Shown: piece by piece, positions 16,263-24,755 of the stretch
Numbering within the stretch: the first letter of the stretch is position 1
How the letters are laid out: every line of letters begins with the position of its first letter
Origin: Flavobacterium sp.
GTDB lineage: Bacteria; Bacteroidota; Bacteroidia; Flavobacteriales; Flavobacteriaceae
Assembly: GCF_027531905.1 (NCBI RefSeq)
Contig: NZ_JAPZSU010000025.1
Span: forward strand, 39,663-103,662
Length of the DNA stretch: 64,000 nt
Direction: 5' to 3'
Program-made: the position numbers and the translations under genes
Notes under the pieces: model-generated
What the model saw: the letters and a program-made list of their open reading frames with translations, nothing else
Databases searched by the model: none
Told to the model about the DNA's origin: nothing

Positions 16263-16984
16263 AGAAAACTGTTAGTGAAGCCATTCACTACCGAAGATCC
16301 GTTCGCGTTTTTAAAAAAGAAGCTATTGAAGAAGAAAAAGTAAAACAATGTATTGCATTAGCCACTTTGGCAGCAACTAGCAGCAATATGCAACTTTGGG
16401 AATTTTATCATATCATAAATCCTGATAAAATTAAAGAAATAGCCAAAGCTAGTTTTGACCAAAGTGCCGCAAAAACAGCCAATCAATTGGTGATTGTTGT
16501 AGCTCGAAAAGATTTATGGCGTAAAAGAAAAGAAGCTAACATCTCCTTTTTGAAAGCACTATTCGGAAACAAAAACGAATCTGAGTACACGAAAAGAGAA
16601 AAATTCGCCTTGAACTACTACCAAAAAATCATCCCAACCATTTATACCGATTTTTGGGGAATTCTTGGAAGTATAAAATATATAGCTTTTCAGTGTATTG
16701 GTTGCTTCAAACCTATTTACAGACAAGCACGCCAAAGTGATATGCGAATCGTAGCGCACAAAAGCGCTGCTTTGGCTGCTCAAAACTTCATGATTAGTAT
16801 GGCTGCCATAAATTACGACACTTGTCCCATGGAAGGATTTGACTCTTTACGAGTGAAACAAATTATAGGATTACCTAGCAGCAGCGAAATCAATATGATC
16901 CTTGGCTGCGGTATCCGTGATGAAAACGGTATCTATGGCGAACGCTTTAGAGTACCATTTGAACAAGTCTATTTTAAACTATAA
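16253..16984 (+). CDS. Nitroreductase-family FMN oxidoreductase
   Basis: 243 residues. N-terminal IHYRRSVRVFKKEAI is the FMN-binding Arg-rich start of nitroreductases; LAATSSNMQLWEFYHI and the C-terminal CPMEGFDSLRVKQIIGLP and GCGIRDENGIYGERFRVP complete the fold. Nitroreductases use FMN and NAD(P)H to reduce quinones, nitroaromatics or other acceptors; substrate is unknown. The ATG lies inside the last codons of the aldehyde dehydrogenase, implying translational coupling. Confidence 0.9.
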   Translation: MAIEKTVSEAIHYRRSVRVFKKEAIEEEKVKQCIALATLAATSSNMQLWEFYHIINPDKIKEIAKASFDQSAAKTANQLVIVVARKDLWRKRKEANISFLKALFGNKNESEYTKREKFALNYYQKIIPTIYTDFWGILGSIKYIAFQCIGCFKPIYRQARQSDMRIVAHKSAALAAQNFMISMAAINYDTCPMEGFDSLRVKQIIGLPSSSEINMILGCGIRDENGIYGERFRVPFEQVYFKL

Positions 16985-17006
16985 CTAACCTACAAAAACA
17001 TAACAT

Positions 17007-17759
17007 ATGCTTACCCAAAAACCAACTGAAACCAATAAATACAACAATACTTTGGAATTCGAAACGGTATTGAATCATTCTTTTGCTAATTATAAAAAAA
17101 TAGTTTTGTATGCAGGATTGGCACTTTTTGTTTTCCTTTTTTTCTTTGTAATTTTTTTAAGTGCAGTATCTGCAAGTATTATTGGTACAGAAAACATCAA
17201 TGAAAGATCCATAGAAAACTTCCAGAAGTTATTACAAACCAAGCCTTATATTTGGTATTCTACGGGCTTTTCTATTCTTTCTACCTGTCTATTAAGTCCA
17301 TTTATGGCTGGTTTTTACAAAATGGCCGATGCTGCCGAAAAAGACACTTCATTTGGTGTTTCTGGTTTATTTTCAATGTACACTTCTCGTCAGTTTGTCC
17401 CAATTGTTGCTGTAACATTTCTTATCGGTTTAGCTACTAATGGTTTGAGTCTTGTTTTTGAAGAAATAGGACTTTCTTTTGTTGGACTCATTTTGACAAT
17501 AATCATCAGTTTTGTTACACTTTTAACGATTCCATTAATTGTTTTAGGCAATTGTTCTGCTTTAGAATCAATAAAAACAAGTACTACAATAGTTACTAAA
17601 CAACCTATCGCAATTTTAATGCTTGTCATTGTGGCAATCATTGGCACATTTTTAGGTCTTTTTGCTTTTTGTATTGGCGTATTTTTCACTTATCCTTTTT
17701 TAATCTCGGTTGTTTATACCATTTACAATCAAGTAAGTAGTTTCGAAGAAACTGTATAA
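17007..17759 (+). CDS. Multi-pass membrane protein of unknown function
   Basis: 250 residues with about five membrane helices (near 36-60, 82-105, 128-150, 155-185, 205-240) and a short charged N-terminus containing LEFETVLNHSFANYKK. Proteins like this are often labelled 'beta-carotene 15,15'-monooxygenase' in flavobacterial genomes, but none of the His or motif features of such enzymes is visible here, so I would not use that name. It follows the nitroreductase by 22 bp. Confidence 0.8.
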   Translation: MLTQKPTETNKYNNTLEFETVLNHSFANYKKIVLYAGLALFVFLFFFVIFLSAVSASIIGTENINERSIENFQKLLQTKPYIWYSTGFSILSTCLLSPFMAGFYKMADAAEKDTSFGVSGLFSMYTSRQFVPIVAVTFLIGLATNGLSLVFEEIGLSFVGLILTIIISFVTLLTIPLIVLGNCSALESIKTSTTIVTKQPIAILMLVIVAIIGTFLGLFAFCIGVFFTYPFLISVVYTIYNQVSSFEETV

Positions 17760-17820
17760 CGATTAAAAAAAAAGATGACATTTTTTTAACTATTTAGTAA
17801 ACTTATATGTGATAATATTC

Positions 17821-17828
17821 TACTTTTG
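17821..17828 (+). promoter_or_regulatory. Flavobacterial -7 box before the hybrid histidine kinase
   Basis: TACTTTTG (TAnnTTTG). It predicts a start near 17835, upstream of the TTG chosen for the kinase at 17884. Confidence 0.5.
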
Positions 17829-17883
17829 ACTTCCTTTTCTAGGACTAAATAAAGTACCACAAACCCAAAGCACTGCGATAACA

Positions 17884-20800
17884 TTGTATATCAGACTTTT
17901 ATATACTGTCATCCATAAACTAACCCTCAAAAGTTGGACTATCACCCTATGGACTAGCGATTTAAAATCTTCATTAAGTAAGATTAGTCATAAAGATTTT
18001 GAATTTTTAGTGTTTACTTTTTTTATTGTTTTACTTGTATACATTTATATATCCTTTAAAAAAATAAAAAAGAATAATGCTTTACATGGCAAAGCCATAG
18101 GGAAGGAAGAGTTTCAGATATGTTTACTCCTTTTTGGTACTTTTATAATTGCCTTGGAATTGTTTTTTGATTATTTCCAGATTCGCCCACAAAGTTTATT
18201 GTATCAAAATACAGCGATCGCGTTAGTTATAATATTTATCTACTTTTTATCAAAAAAAGTACCCTATATCTATAACAACATCAAAACTGTATTTGTCACA
18301 GCTTTCATCTTCTATTTCATTTATGTTACTTTAAATCTTATTGAACACCAAACCGATTTTATTCCTAAAATCGCTTTCACGATATTGCTTTTTTTATCAT
18401 TTGATATCTTAAAAAAGTCTAGACTCTATGGTTATTTTATTGGATTAACAATAGTTTCAATTTGTCTGTTTACTTTTTTAGAGGCCATTCCAAAACCCGT
18501 TGGAATTAATTTAGTAATCAATTCATTTGTAGTAATTATTGTAAATTTTATTCGCAAAACTATTGATGACGCACAAACAAAAGAGAATGATTTTATTAAA
18601 GAAATCATAAATAAAGGAAACTCACTAACTTTTGCTTGCAATCATCAAGGTGAGGTAATTTATTGTAGTGATACGATTGAAAAAATTCTTGGATATACGC
18701 CCAAAGAAGTAATGGGTTTTGAGTTTTGGAGATTGACAGAAGATCCTGATTTTGTTGGACTGCCCTATAATGATGTTTTTGTAGATGGAAAAATTTACAT
18801 CCGAAAACTAAAATGTAAAAATGGATCGTATAAATTTATTCAATGGACAGATAAAAAGTTTGCTGACAATATTATTGTGAGCATAGGACAAGATGTTACG
18901 GAGCAAAGAAATATTCACAATAAATACAAAGACATTATACAAAATGCTAATGATCTAATTTTTGAAACTAGTGCTCGTGGAAATTTTACCTTCATTAATG
19001 ATTTCTCTCTTAAAACACTACAATACAATGAAAATGAACTGCTTGGAAAAAATTTAACCTCAATAATTAGAACAGATTATTTTAATGAAATTATAAACAT
19101 TTTTAAAAGAAACACCAATTATCCATTAATTGAATTCCCAATTGATACCAAATTTGGAGAAAGCATCTGGATTTCCTTAAAAGTAATCATTAGAAAAGAA
19201 GAGAACGGAAAAATAATTGGCTATTCTGGAATTGGTAGAGACATTACACGAATAAAATACAACGAGTTTAAAAATAATGAGCGTCAACAAAAAATTGAAT
19301 TGTACAATGCGACCATCAGGAACTTATTTACAATTAATTTTAGAAACTTTCAAAATACTGACAATGTGGTTAAGCATATCATTGAAACGGCTTCGAACAT
19401 CTCTAAATGTGATCGAGTAAGCTACTGGAGATATCGTGAAAAAACCATTATTTGCATGTGCATTTATCATGCTAAAAATCAAAGTTTTGGAAAGAAAACA
19501 ACCTTAAAAAAAGACGATTATCCCGTTCATACTCAAAAAATAAAACAAGGCATACAACTGCATAAAGATGACATTAAAAGAGATGCCGAAAACAATGAAT
19601 TTTACGAATCGTATTACCGCATTCATAATATAAAATCAGCTATAGATACCCCAATTTTACTTAATGGTGAATTGCTTGGCGTTTTATCGTTCGAAACTAC
19701 AACCAATCAACGAAATTGGGACCAAGAAGATCTTACTTTTGCAAGAACCATTGCTGATATTCTCTCGCTTGCCTTAGCTACACAAAAACAATTTGAAGCA
19801 GAGAAAAAGCTTCAAAAGAAAAGCCACCTCCTTGCCGAAATGGCTCTTTGCACAGAAAAATTCTTATTAAGCAAAAGCCTTGATGAGATGTTTAAAGACA
19901 CCTTTGAAATCATGGGTAATGCAACGCAAGCCGATCACTTATTTTATTATGAAAAAGACCCTAATACCAAATTGATCCGACAAAAATATAAATGGGCTAA
20001 AAAGGGAATACCCTTACAAATCACCCCATTACAAGATTTTAACGATGAAGATTTGCTAGATATTACTAATAAAACGTCAATTAAAAAAACATTTAAAACC
20101 AAAACCAGCAAACTCAAAAACTCCTTTTTCAAACAATTATTAATTGCCAATGACATCAAATCTATCTTAGTTGTTCCTATTTTTTATAATGATGAACTTA
20201 CTGGATTCATTGGTATGGATGATTGTTCTTATGAAAGAAATTGGTCCAAAGAAGAAAGCTTTATTTTAAAAACATTGGCTAGTAATATTTCTTATGCCTT
20301 AGAACGAGATAAAAATGAGAAGCTCATTCATAAAAGTGAAGAAAAATTCAAACTTATTGCCAATAATATTCCTGGAACTGTTTATCTCTCAAAATTTGAT
20401 GAATACGCCTCAAAAGTATATATAAATGATTCTATAGAAAAACTTACTGGCTATTCAAAAAATGATTTCTTAGAACAAAAAATATTTTTAATCAATTTAA
20501 TACATCCCGAAGACAGAGAACTCGTCATCGAAAAACAAAACAGGAATTTCAACAACGGAAGACCTAATCATGACCGCTACAGAATCAAAAAAAAATCAGG
20601 TCAATATGTTTGGATAGAAGAATTTAGCGATGCAATTAAAAAGGACAATACGATAGAATTTATTGGAGGTATTCTTTTCGATATTACTAACCAAAAGGAA
20701 ACAGAAAGCATTCTAAAAGAAAAAGAACTCGCGGAAGCAGCCAATAAAGCAAAATCTGATTTTCTAGCCAATATGAGTCACGAGATTAGAACTCCGCTCA

Positions 20801-21906
20801 ATGGAATCATTGGCTTTACCGATTTGCTCATGAAAACCCATCTTAATCGTACTCAAGAAAAATACATGACTACGATTAATCAATCAGCAATGTCTTTATT
20901 AGATATCATCAACGATATCTTAGATTTTTCTAAAATTGAAGCTGGAAAACTAGATCTTTTCATCGAAAAACAAGAACTGTCCGAAATTTTAAACCAAACT
21001 ATCGATCTTATTTTTTATGAATCCAACCAAAAAAAATTAGACTTATTCTTAAAAATCGCACCAGAAGTCCCCAAATTTGTCTGGGTAGATTCTGTTCGTT
21101 TAAAACAAATTTTAATCAACCTTCTAGCTAATGCAGTAAAATTTACAGATAAAGGCAGCATCACACTTGAGGTTGGGGTAATCAACAAAGATAACGAGAC
21201 ACAACAAACCCTTCGTTTTGCGATTATCGATACCGGAATTGGAATACTAGAAAAAAACAAGAAAAAAATATTCAATGCCTTCTCTCAAGAAGACAGCTCC
21301 ACCTCCAAAAAATTTGGAGGAACAGGGCTTGGACTCACCATTTCCAATCAATTATTAAGCCTGATGAATAGCAAGTTACAATTAGAAAGTAAAATCAACA
21401 AAGGCAGTACTTTCTATTTTGATATTGAGCTAAAAACTTCAAATGTAACGGAAACCGAAGAAGCTTATGATACAACTAAAAAAAACATTTCTGCTCCACT
21501 GCCTTTAAAAACAAAACACCACCTTTCCAACCTTAAAATAATGATTGTGGAAGACAATAAGATAAACATGTTACTCTTAAAAACCATTTTAAAGAATTTG
21601 TTTGTCGAAGTTGAGGTATTCGAATTTTTAAATGGAAAAGAAGCCGTTGAACAATTTGAGTCCCTAAAACCAACGCTAATATTCATGGATATTCAAATGC
21701 CAATAATGAACGGCTACGAAACCACCAAAGCCTTAAGAAATCTTAAACACGGAAAAGACATCCCAATCATTGCCATCACCGCTGGAACCGAGAAAGAAGA
21801 ACGCAAAAAATGCCTAAAAGTAGGAATGAATGATTACATCCCAAAACCAATCATAAAAGGTATTATAGAAGAAGTAATCTTGAAATGGATTACTAAAATT
21901 AAGTAA
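17884..21906 (+). CDS. Hybrid sensor histidine kinase with PAS and GAF domains
   Basis: 1340 residues. Order: N-terminal membrane region with 5-6 helices (~40-225), PAS (~240-350), PAS (~350-460), GAF (~475-640), GAF (~660-805), PAS with PAC (~820-936), HisKA with His966 in FLANMSHEIRTPLNG, HATPase (LKQILINLLANAVKF, DTGIGI, GGTGLGLTIS) and a C-terminal receiver with Asp1269 in LIFMDIQMP. The phosphoryl group can pass to the attached receiver, and an outside phosphotransfer partner is likely. There is no in-frame ATG until about residue 275; the frame opens after a TGA at 17827-17829, so TTG at 17884 is the best available start. No cognate regulator is adjacent. Confidence 0.9.
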   Translation: MYIRLLYTVIHKLTLKSWTITLWTSDLKSSLSKISHKDFEFLVFTFFIVLLVYIYISFKKIKKNNALHGKAIGKEEFQICLLLFGTFIIALELFFDYFQIRPQSLLYQNTAIALVIIFIYFLSKKVPYIYNNIKTVFVTAFIFYFIYVTLNLIEHQTDFIPKIAFTILLFLSFDILKKSRLYGYFIGLTIVSICLFTFLEAIPKPVGINLVINSFVVIIVNFIRKTIDDAQTKENDFIKEIINKGNSLTFACNHQGEVIYCSDTIEKILGYTPKEVMGFEFWRLTEDPDFVGLPYNDVFVDGKIYIRKLKCKNGSYKFIQWTDKKFADNIIVSIGQDVTEQRNIHNKYKDIIQNANDLIFETSARGNFTFINDFSLKTLQYNENELLGKNLTSIIRTDYFNEIINIFKRNTNYPLIEFPIDTKFGESIWISLKVIIRKEENGKIIGYSGIGRDITRIKYNEFKNNERQQKIELYNATIRNLFTINFRNFQNTDNVVKHIIETASNISKCDRVSYWRYREKTIICMCIYHAKNQSFGKKTTLKKDDYPVHTQKIKQGIQLHKDDIKRDAENNEFYESYYRIHNIKSAIDTPILLNGELLGVLSFETTTNQRNWDQEDLTFARTIADILSLALATQKQFEAEKKLQKKSHLLAEMALCTEKFLLSKSLDEMFKDTFEIMGNATQADHLFYYEKDPNTKLIRQKYKWAKKGIPLQITPLQDFNDEDLLDITNKTSIKKTFKTKTSKLKNSFFKQLLIANDIKSILVVPIFYNDELTGFIGMDDCSYERNWSKEESFILKTLASNISYALERDKNEKLIHKSEEKFKLIANNIPGTVYLSKFDEYASKVYINDSIEKLTGYSKNDFLEQKIFLINLIHPEDRELVIEKQNRNFNNGRPNHDRYRIKKKSGQYVWIEEFSDAIKKDNTIEFIGGILFDITNQKETESILKEKELAEAANKAKSDFLANMSHEIRTPLNGIIGFTDLLMKTHLNRTQEKYMTTINQSAMSLLDIINDILDFSKIEAGKLDLFIEKQELSEILNQTIDLIFYESNQKKLDLFLKIAPEVPKFVWVDSVRLKQILINLLANAVKFTDKGSITLEVGVINKDNETQQTLRFAIIDTGIGILEKNKKKIFNAFSQEDSSTSKKFGGTGLGLTISNQLLSLMNSKLQLESKINKGSTFYFDIELKTSNVTETEEAYDTTKKNISAPLPLKTKHHLSNLKIMIVEDNKINMLLLKTILKNLFVEVEVFEFLNGKEAVEQFESLKPTLIFMDIQMPIMNGYETTKALRNLKHGKDIPIIAITAGTEKEERKKCLKVGMNDYIPKPIIKGIIEEVILKWITKIK

Positions 21907-21939
21907 CTTTATTCCGAACAACATCAAAAACAACAAATT

Positions 21940-22803
21940 ATGAAATGGCAAGGAAGAAGACAAAGCGATAATGTAGAAGATCGTCGTGGCATGTCTACCG
22001 GAGGAAAATCAATCGTAGGCGGCGGCATAATAGGCATTATCATTTTACTCATCAATGTTTTTGGTGGCGAAAACGCTCAAATGATAACGCCTGTTTTAGA
22101 ACAATTCAACAATCAATCACAAAGTGCCGCTACAGAACAAAGAGATTTAACGCCAAGCGAAATTGATGAAGGAAAATTTGTAAAAACAATTGTTGCAGAA
22201 AATGAAGACACTTGGAGCAAAATTTTCCAAGAAAACAATCTTCCTTTCGAACCGGCAAAATTAGTACTCTTTAGCGGAGAAGTAGCAACCGCTTGTGGTG
22301 GAGCCAGCTCCGCTTCGGGACCGTTTTATTGCCCAGCAGATCAAAAAATCTATATGGATATGTCCTTTTTCGAGGAATTGAGAACAAAATTTGGAGCGCA
22401 AGGTGGCGACTTTGCTATAGCTTACGTAATTGGTCATGAATACGGTCACCACATTCAGAATCTATTGGGAACTTCAACAAAAATGCGTCAACTCCAACAA
22501 GGAAAAAGCGAAACCGAAGCCAATAAACTCTCTGTCGCCCTAGAACTCCAAGCCGATTTCTATGCAGGGTTATGGACACATTATGACGACAAACAAAATA
22601 GCATATTAGAACCTGGTGATATAGAGGAAGCCCTAAGCGCCGCGCAAGCCGTGGGTGACGACGCCATCCAAAAGAAAATGCAAGGTCAAGTCGTACCTGA
22701 CTCTTTTACCCACGGTTCCTCAGAGCAGCGCATGTATTGGTTTCAAAAAGGTTTTCAATCCGGCGACATCAAACAAGGCAATACCTTTAATTACATTCAG
22801 TAA
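21940..22803 (+). CDS. YpfJ-family neutral zinc metallopeptidase
   Basis: 287 residues. An N-terminal WQGRRQSDNVEDRRG motif, one membrane helix (~27-42), and a peptidase domain with HExxH-type zinc site His166-Glu167-Tyr-Gly-His169 in GHEYGHHIQN, and the C-terminal ELQADFYAG that supplies the third ligand. This is the YpfJ / 'putative neutral zinc metallopeptidase' (UPF0267-like, DUF) family, of unknown substrate, anchored to the inner membrane facing the periplasm. A terminator-like hairpin follows at 22815-22855. Confidence 0.93.
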   Translation: MKWQGRRQSDNVEDRRGMSTGGKSIVGGGIIGIIILLINVFGGENAQMITPVLEQFNNQSQSAATEQRDLTPSEIDEGKFVKTIVAENEDTWSKIFQENNLPFEPAKLVLFSGEVATACGGASSASGPFYCPADQKIYMDMSFFEELRTKFGAQGGDFAIAYVIGHEYGHHIQNLLGTSTKMRQLQQGKSETEANKLSVALELQADFYAGLWTHYDDKQNSILEPGDIEEALSAAQAVGDDAIQKKMQGQVVPDSFTHGSSEQRMYWFQKGFQSGDIKQGNTFNYIQ

Positions 22804-22814
22804 CTACTAAAAAC

Positions 22815-22855
22815 GAAAGAGCTATTTATCCTCAATAAGTAGCTCTCTTTTTTTG
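22815..22855 (+). terminator. Terminator of the metallopeptidase gene
   Basis: AAAGAGCTA with TAGCTCTCTTT arms around a ~15-nt loop, followed by a T-run. Confidence 0.7.
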
Positions 22856-22886
22856 AAGCGGCATCAATAGGCTTACTTGCAAAGAG

Positions 22887-22958
22887 GGTTCCCGCTCTCC
22901 GTTACAATCTTTGCTGCCGAACCCCGGCAACAAAGGATTTCCACTACGATCGGGGCTA
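22887..22958 (-). repeat. Dispersed hairpin element, copy 3
   Basis: On the minus strand: TAGCCCCGATCGTAGTGG, AAATC, an 11-bp stem (22925-22935 with 22909-22919, one G-U-type mismatch, loop GGGTT), then GATTGTAACGGAGAGCGGGA. Lies between convergent genes. Confidence 0.85.
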
Positions 22959-22997
22959 AAAAGAAACAATTTGATTCATCAGTAATCATTCAAAAAA

Positions 22998-24533
22998 TTA
23001 CCCCAACCACCCTTCTCTATCCAAACTACGGTATTGTATAGCTTCGGCTATATGCGAAGACATTACGTTAGGAGACGCTTCAAGGTCTGCAATAGTCCTA
23101 GAAACTTTCAAAATTCTATCATAAGCTCGTGCCGAGAGATTCAAACGTTCCATAGCCGTTTTCAACAACTCTTTTGAAGCAGCATCCAAAGCACAAAACT
23201 CCCGAATATGCTTCGTATTCATTTGAGCATTGTAATGAATATTTTCGAGCGAATCAAAACGTTGACTTTGCAATTCTCTAGCAGCTGTAACACGTTTTCG
23301 TATATCCACACTACTTTCTGCTTTTCGATCATCCGACAATTTCTCAAAAGGCACCGGAGTCACTTCGATATGGATATCAATTCGATCCAAAAGTGGACCT
23401 GATATTTTACTCAAATAGCGTTGCATTTCGTGTGGTGAAGACGTTTGAGGAGCACTAGGGTCATTAAAAAACCCACTCGGACTTGGATTCATACTCGCTA
23501 CCAACATAAACGAGGAAGGATAAGTCACAGTAAACTTTGCTCTAGAAATCGTTACTTCCCTATCTTCCAAAGGCTGACGCATCACTTCTAAAACATCTCT
23601 TTTAAACTCGGGCAATTCATCCAAAAACAACACCCCATTATGCGCCATCGAAATCTCACCAGGCTGAGGATAACTCCCTCCACCTACCAAAGCCACATTC
23701 GAAATAGTGTGATGCGGACTTCGAAAAGGGCGTTGATTCATTAGTCCCACTTCTTTCAATTTGCCTGCAACACTATGAATTTTCGTGGTTTCAAGTGCCT
23801 CTCTGAGTGTCATTGGAGGTAAAATACTAGGCAAGCGTTTCGCCAGCATTGTTTTTCCCGCACCTGGAGGTCCAATCAAAATAATATTATGTCCACCAGC
23901 AGCAGCAATTTCCATGCATCGCTTAATACTTTCTTGCCCCTTTACATCCGAAAAATCAAATTCAGGAAAATCTAAGGTTTTATAAAATTCTGCTCTTGTA
24001 TCAATTCTAGTGGGTTCAAGCGTTCCTTTCCCTTCCAAAAAGTCAATAACTTCTTGTACATTTTCGACGCCATACACATCCAATCCTGCAACTATAGCAG
24101 CTTCTTTTACATTTTGCTTTGGCAGAAAAAAACCTTTAAAACCTTCTTCTTTGGCTTTTATAGCAATGGGCAATGCACCTTTAATAGGTTGTAAACTTCC
24201 ATCCAAAGACAATTCACCCATAATGACATATTCATCCAAAACAGCAGTAGAAATCTGAGCGGAAGCCACTAAAATACCCACCGCCAAGGTCAAATCGTAA
24301 GCAGAACCTTCTTTTCGTAAATCGGCCGGAGCCATATTAATCGTAATCTTTTTTCCGGGCAAGGCATACCCATTATTTTTGAGCGCTGCCGCAATGCGAT
24401 AACTACTTTCTTTAATCGCATTATCTGGCAAACCCACCAAATGATAGCCAACACCATTATCAATATTAACCTCAACAGTGATAGTTGTAGCTTCGACTCC
24501 AAAAACGGCACTTCCAAAAACTTTAACGAGCAT
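22998..24533 (-). CDS. YifB-type Mg-chelatase-like AAA ATPase (ComM-related)
   Basis: 511 residues. N-terminal Lon-protease-like domain (VKVFGSAVFGVEATTITVEV, GLPDNAIKES), then an AAA+ core with Walker A GPPGAGKTML from residue 221, Walker B FLDELPEF, sensor motif NPSPSG, and a C-terminal helical Mg-chelatase-like part. The family includes ComM, a helicase acting in integration of DNA taken up by natural transformation; whether this organism is competent is not known. The frame opens 126 bp upstream but the family N-terminus is the ATG at 24533. Confidence 0.94.
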   Translation of the reverse strand: MLVKVFGSAVFGVEATTITVEVNIDNGVGYHLVGLPDNAIKESSYRIAAALKNNGYALPGKKITINMAPADLRKEGSAYDLTLAVGILVASAQISTAVLDEYVIMGELSLDGSLQPIKGALPIAIKAKEEGFKGFFLPKQNVKEAAIVAGLDVYGVENVQEVIDFLEGKGTLEPTRIDTRAEFYKTLDFPEFDFSDVKGQESIKRCMEIAAAGGHNIILIGPPGAGKTMLAKRLPSILPPMTLREALETTKIHSVAGKLKEVGLMNQRPFRSPHHTISNVALVGGGSYPQPGEISMAHNGVLFLDELPEFKRDVLEVMRQPLEDREVTISRAKFTVTYPSSFMLVASMNPSPSGFFNDPSAPQTSSPHEMQRYLSKISGPLLDRIDIHIEVTPVPFEKLSDDRKAESSVDIRKRVTAARELQSQRFDSLENIHYNAQMNTKHIREFCALDAASKELLKTAMERLNLSARAYDRILKVSRTIADLEASPNVMSSHIAEAIQYRSLDREGWLG

Positions 24534-24755
24534 ATAAATAATCTTTTTGAATAAAAGTAAAATAAAAATAGACACTATAACAGTAATCAACTTGTTAAAT
24601 TTAAAAAGTATTCTCAAAAACTTAAAATAATAAGTCACAAAAAAATAAAATTTTAGCAAAAAATAGTATCCAGCTATAAAACAGACGTTAAAATTTAAAT
24701 AGCCCTTCCAAGTGTTATTAATTTTAGTAATTTTAAAAAAATTAACTAACCCATT

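Noticed and set aside
17390..17689. 99-codon frame opposite the membrane protein gene
   Set aside because: Antisense to hydrophobic codons; no promoter or family pattern.
17007..17759. Naming this gene beta-carotene 15,15'-monooxygenase
   Set aside because: No histidine motifs of that family; the real Blh is at 39071-39982.
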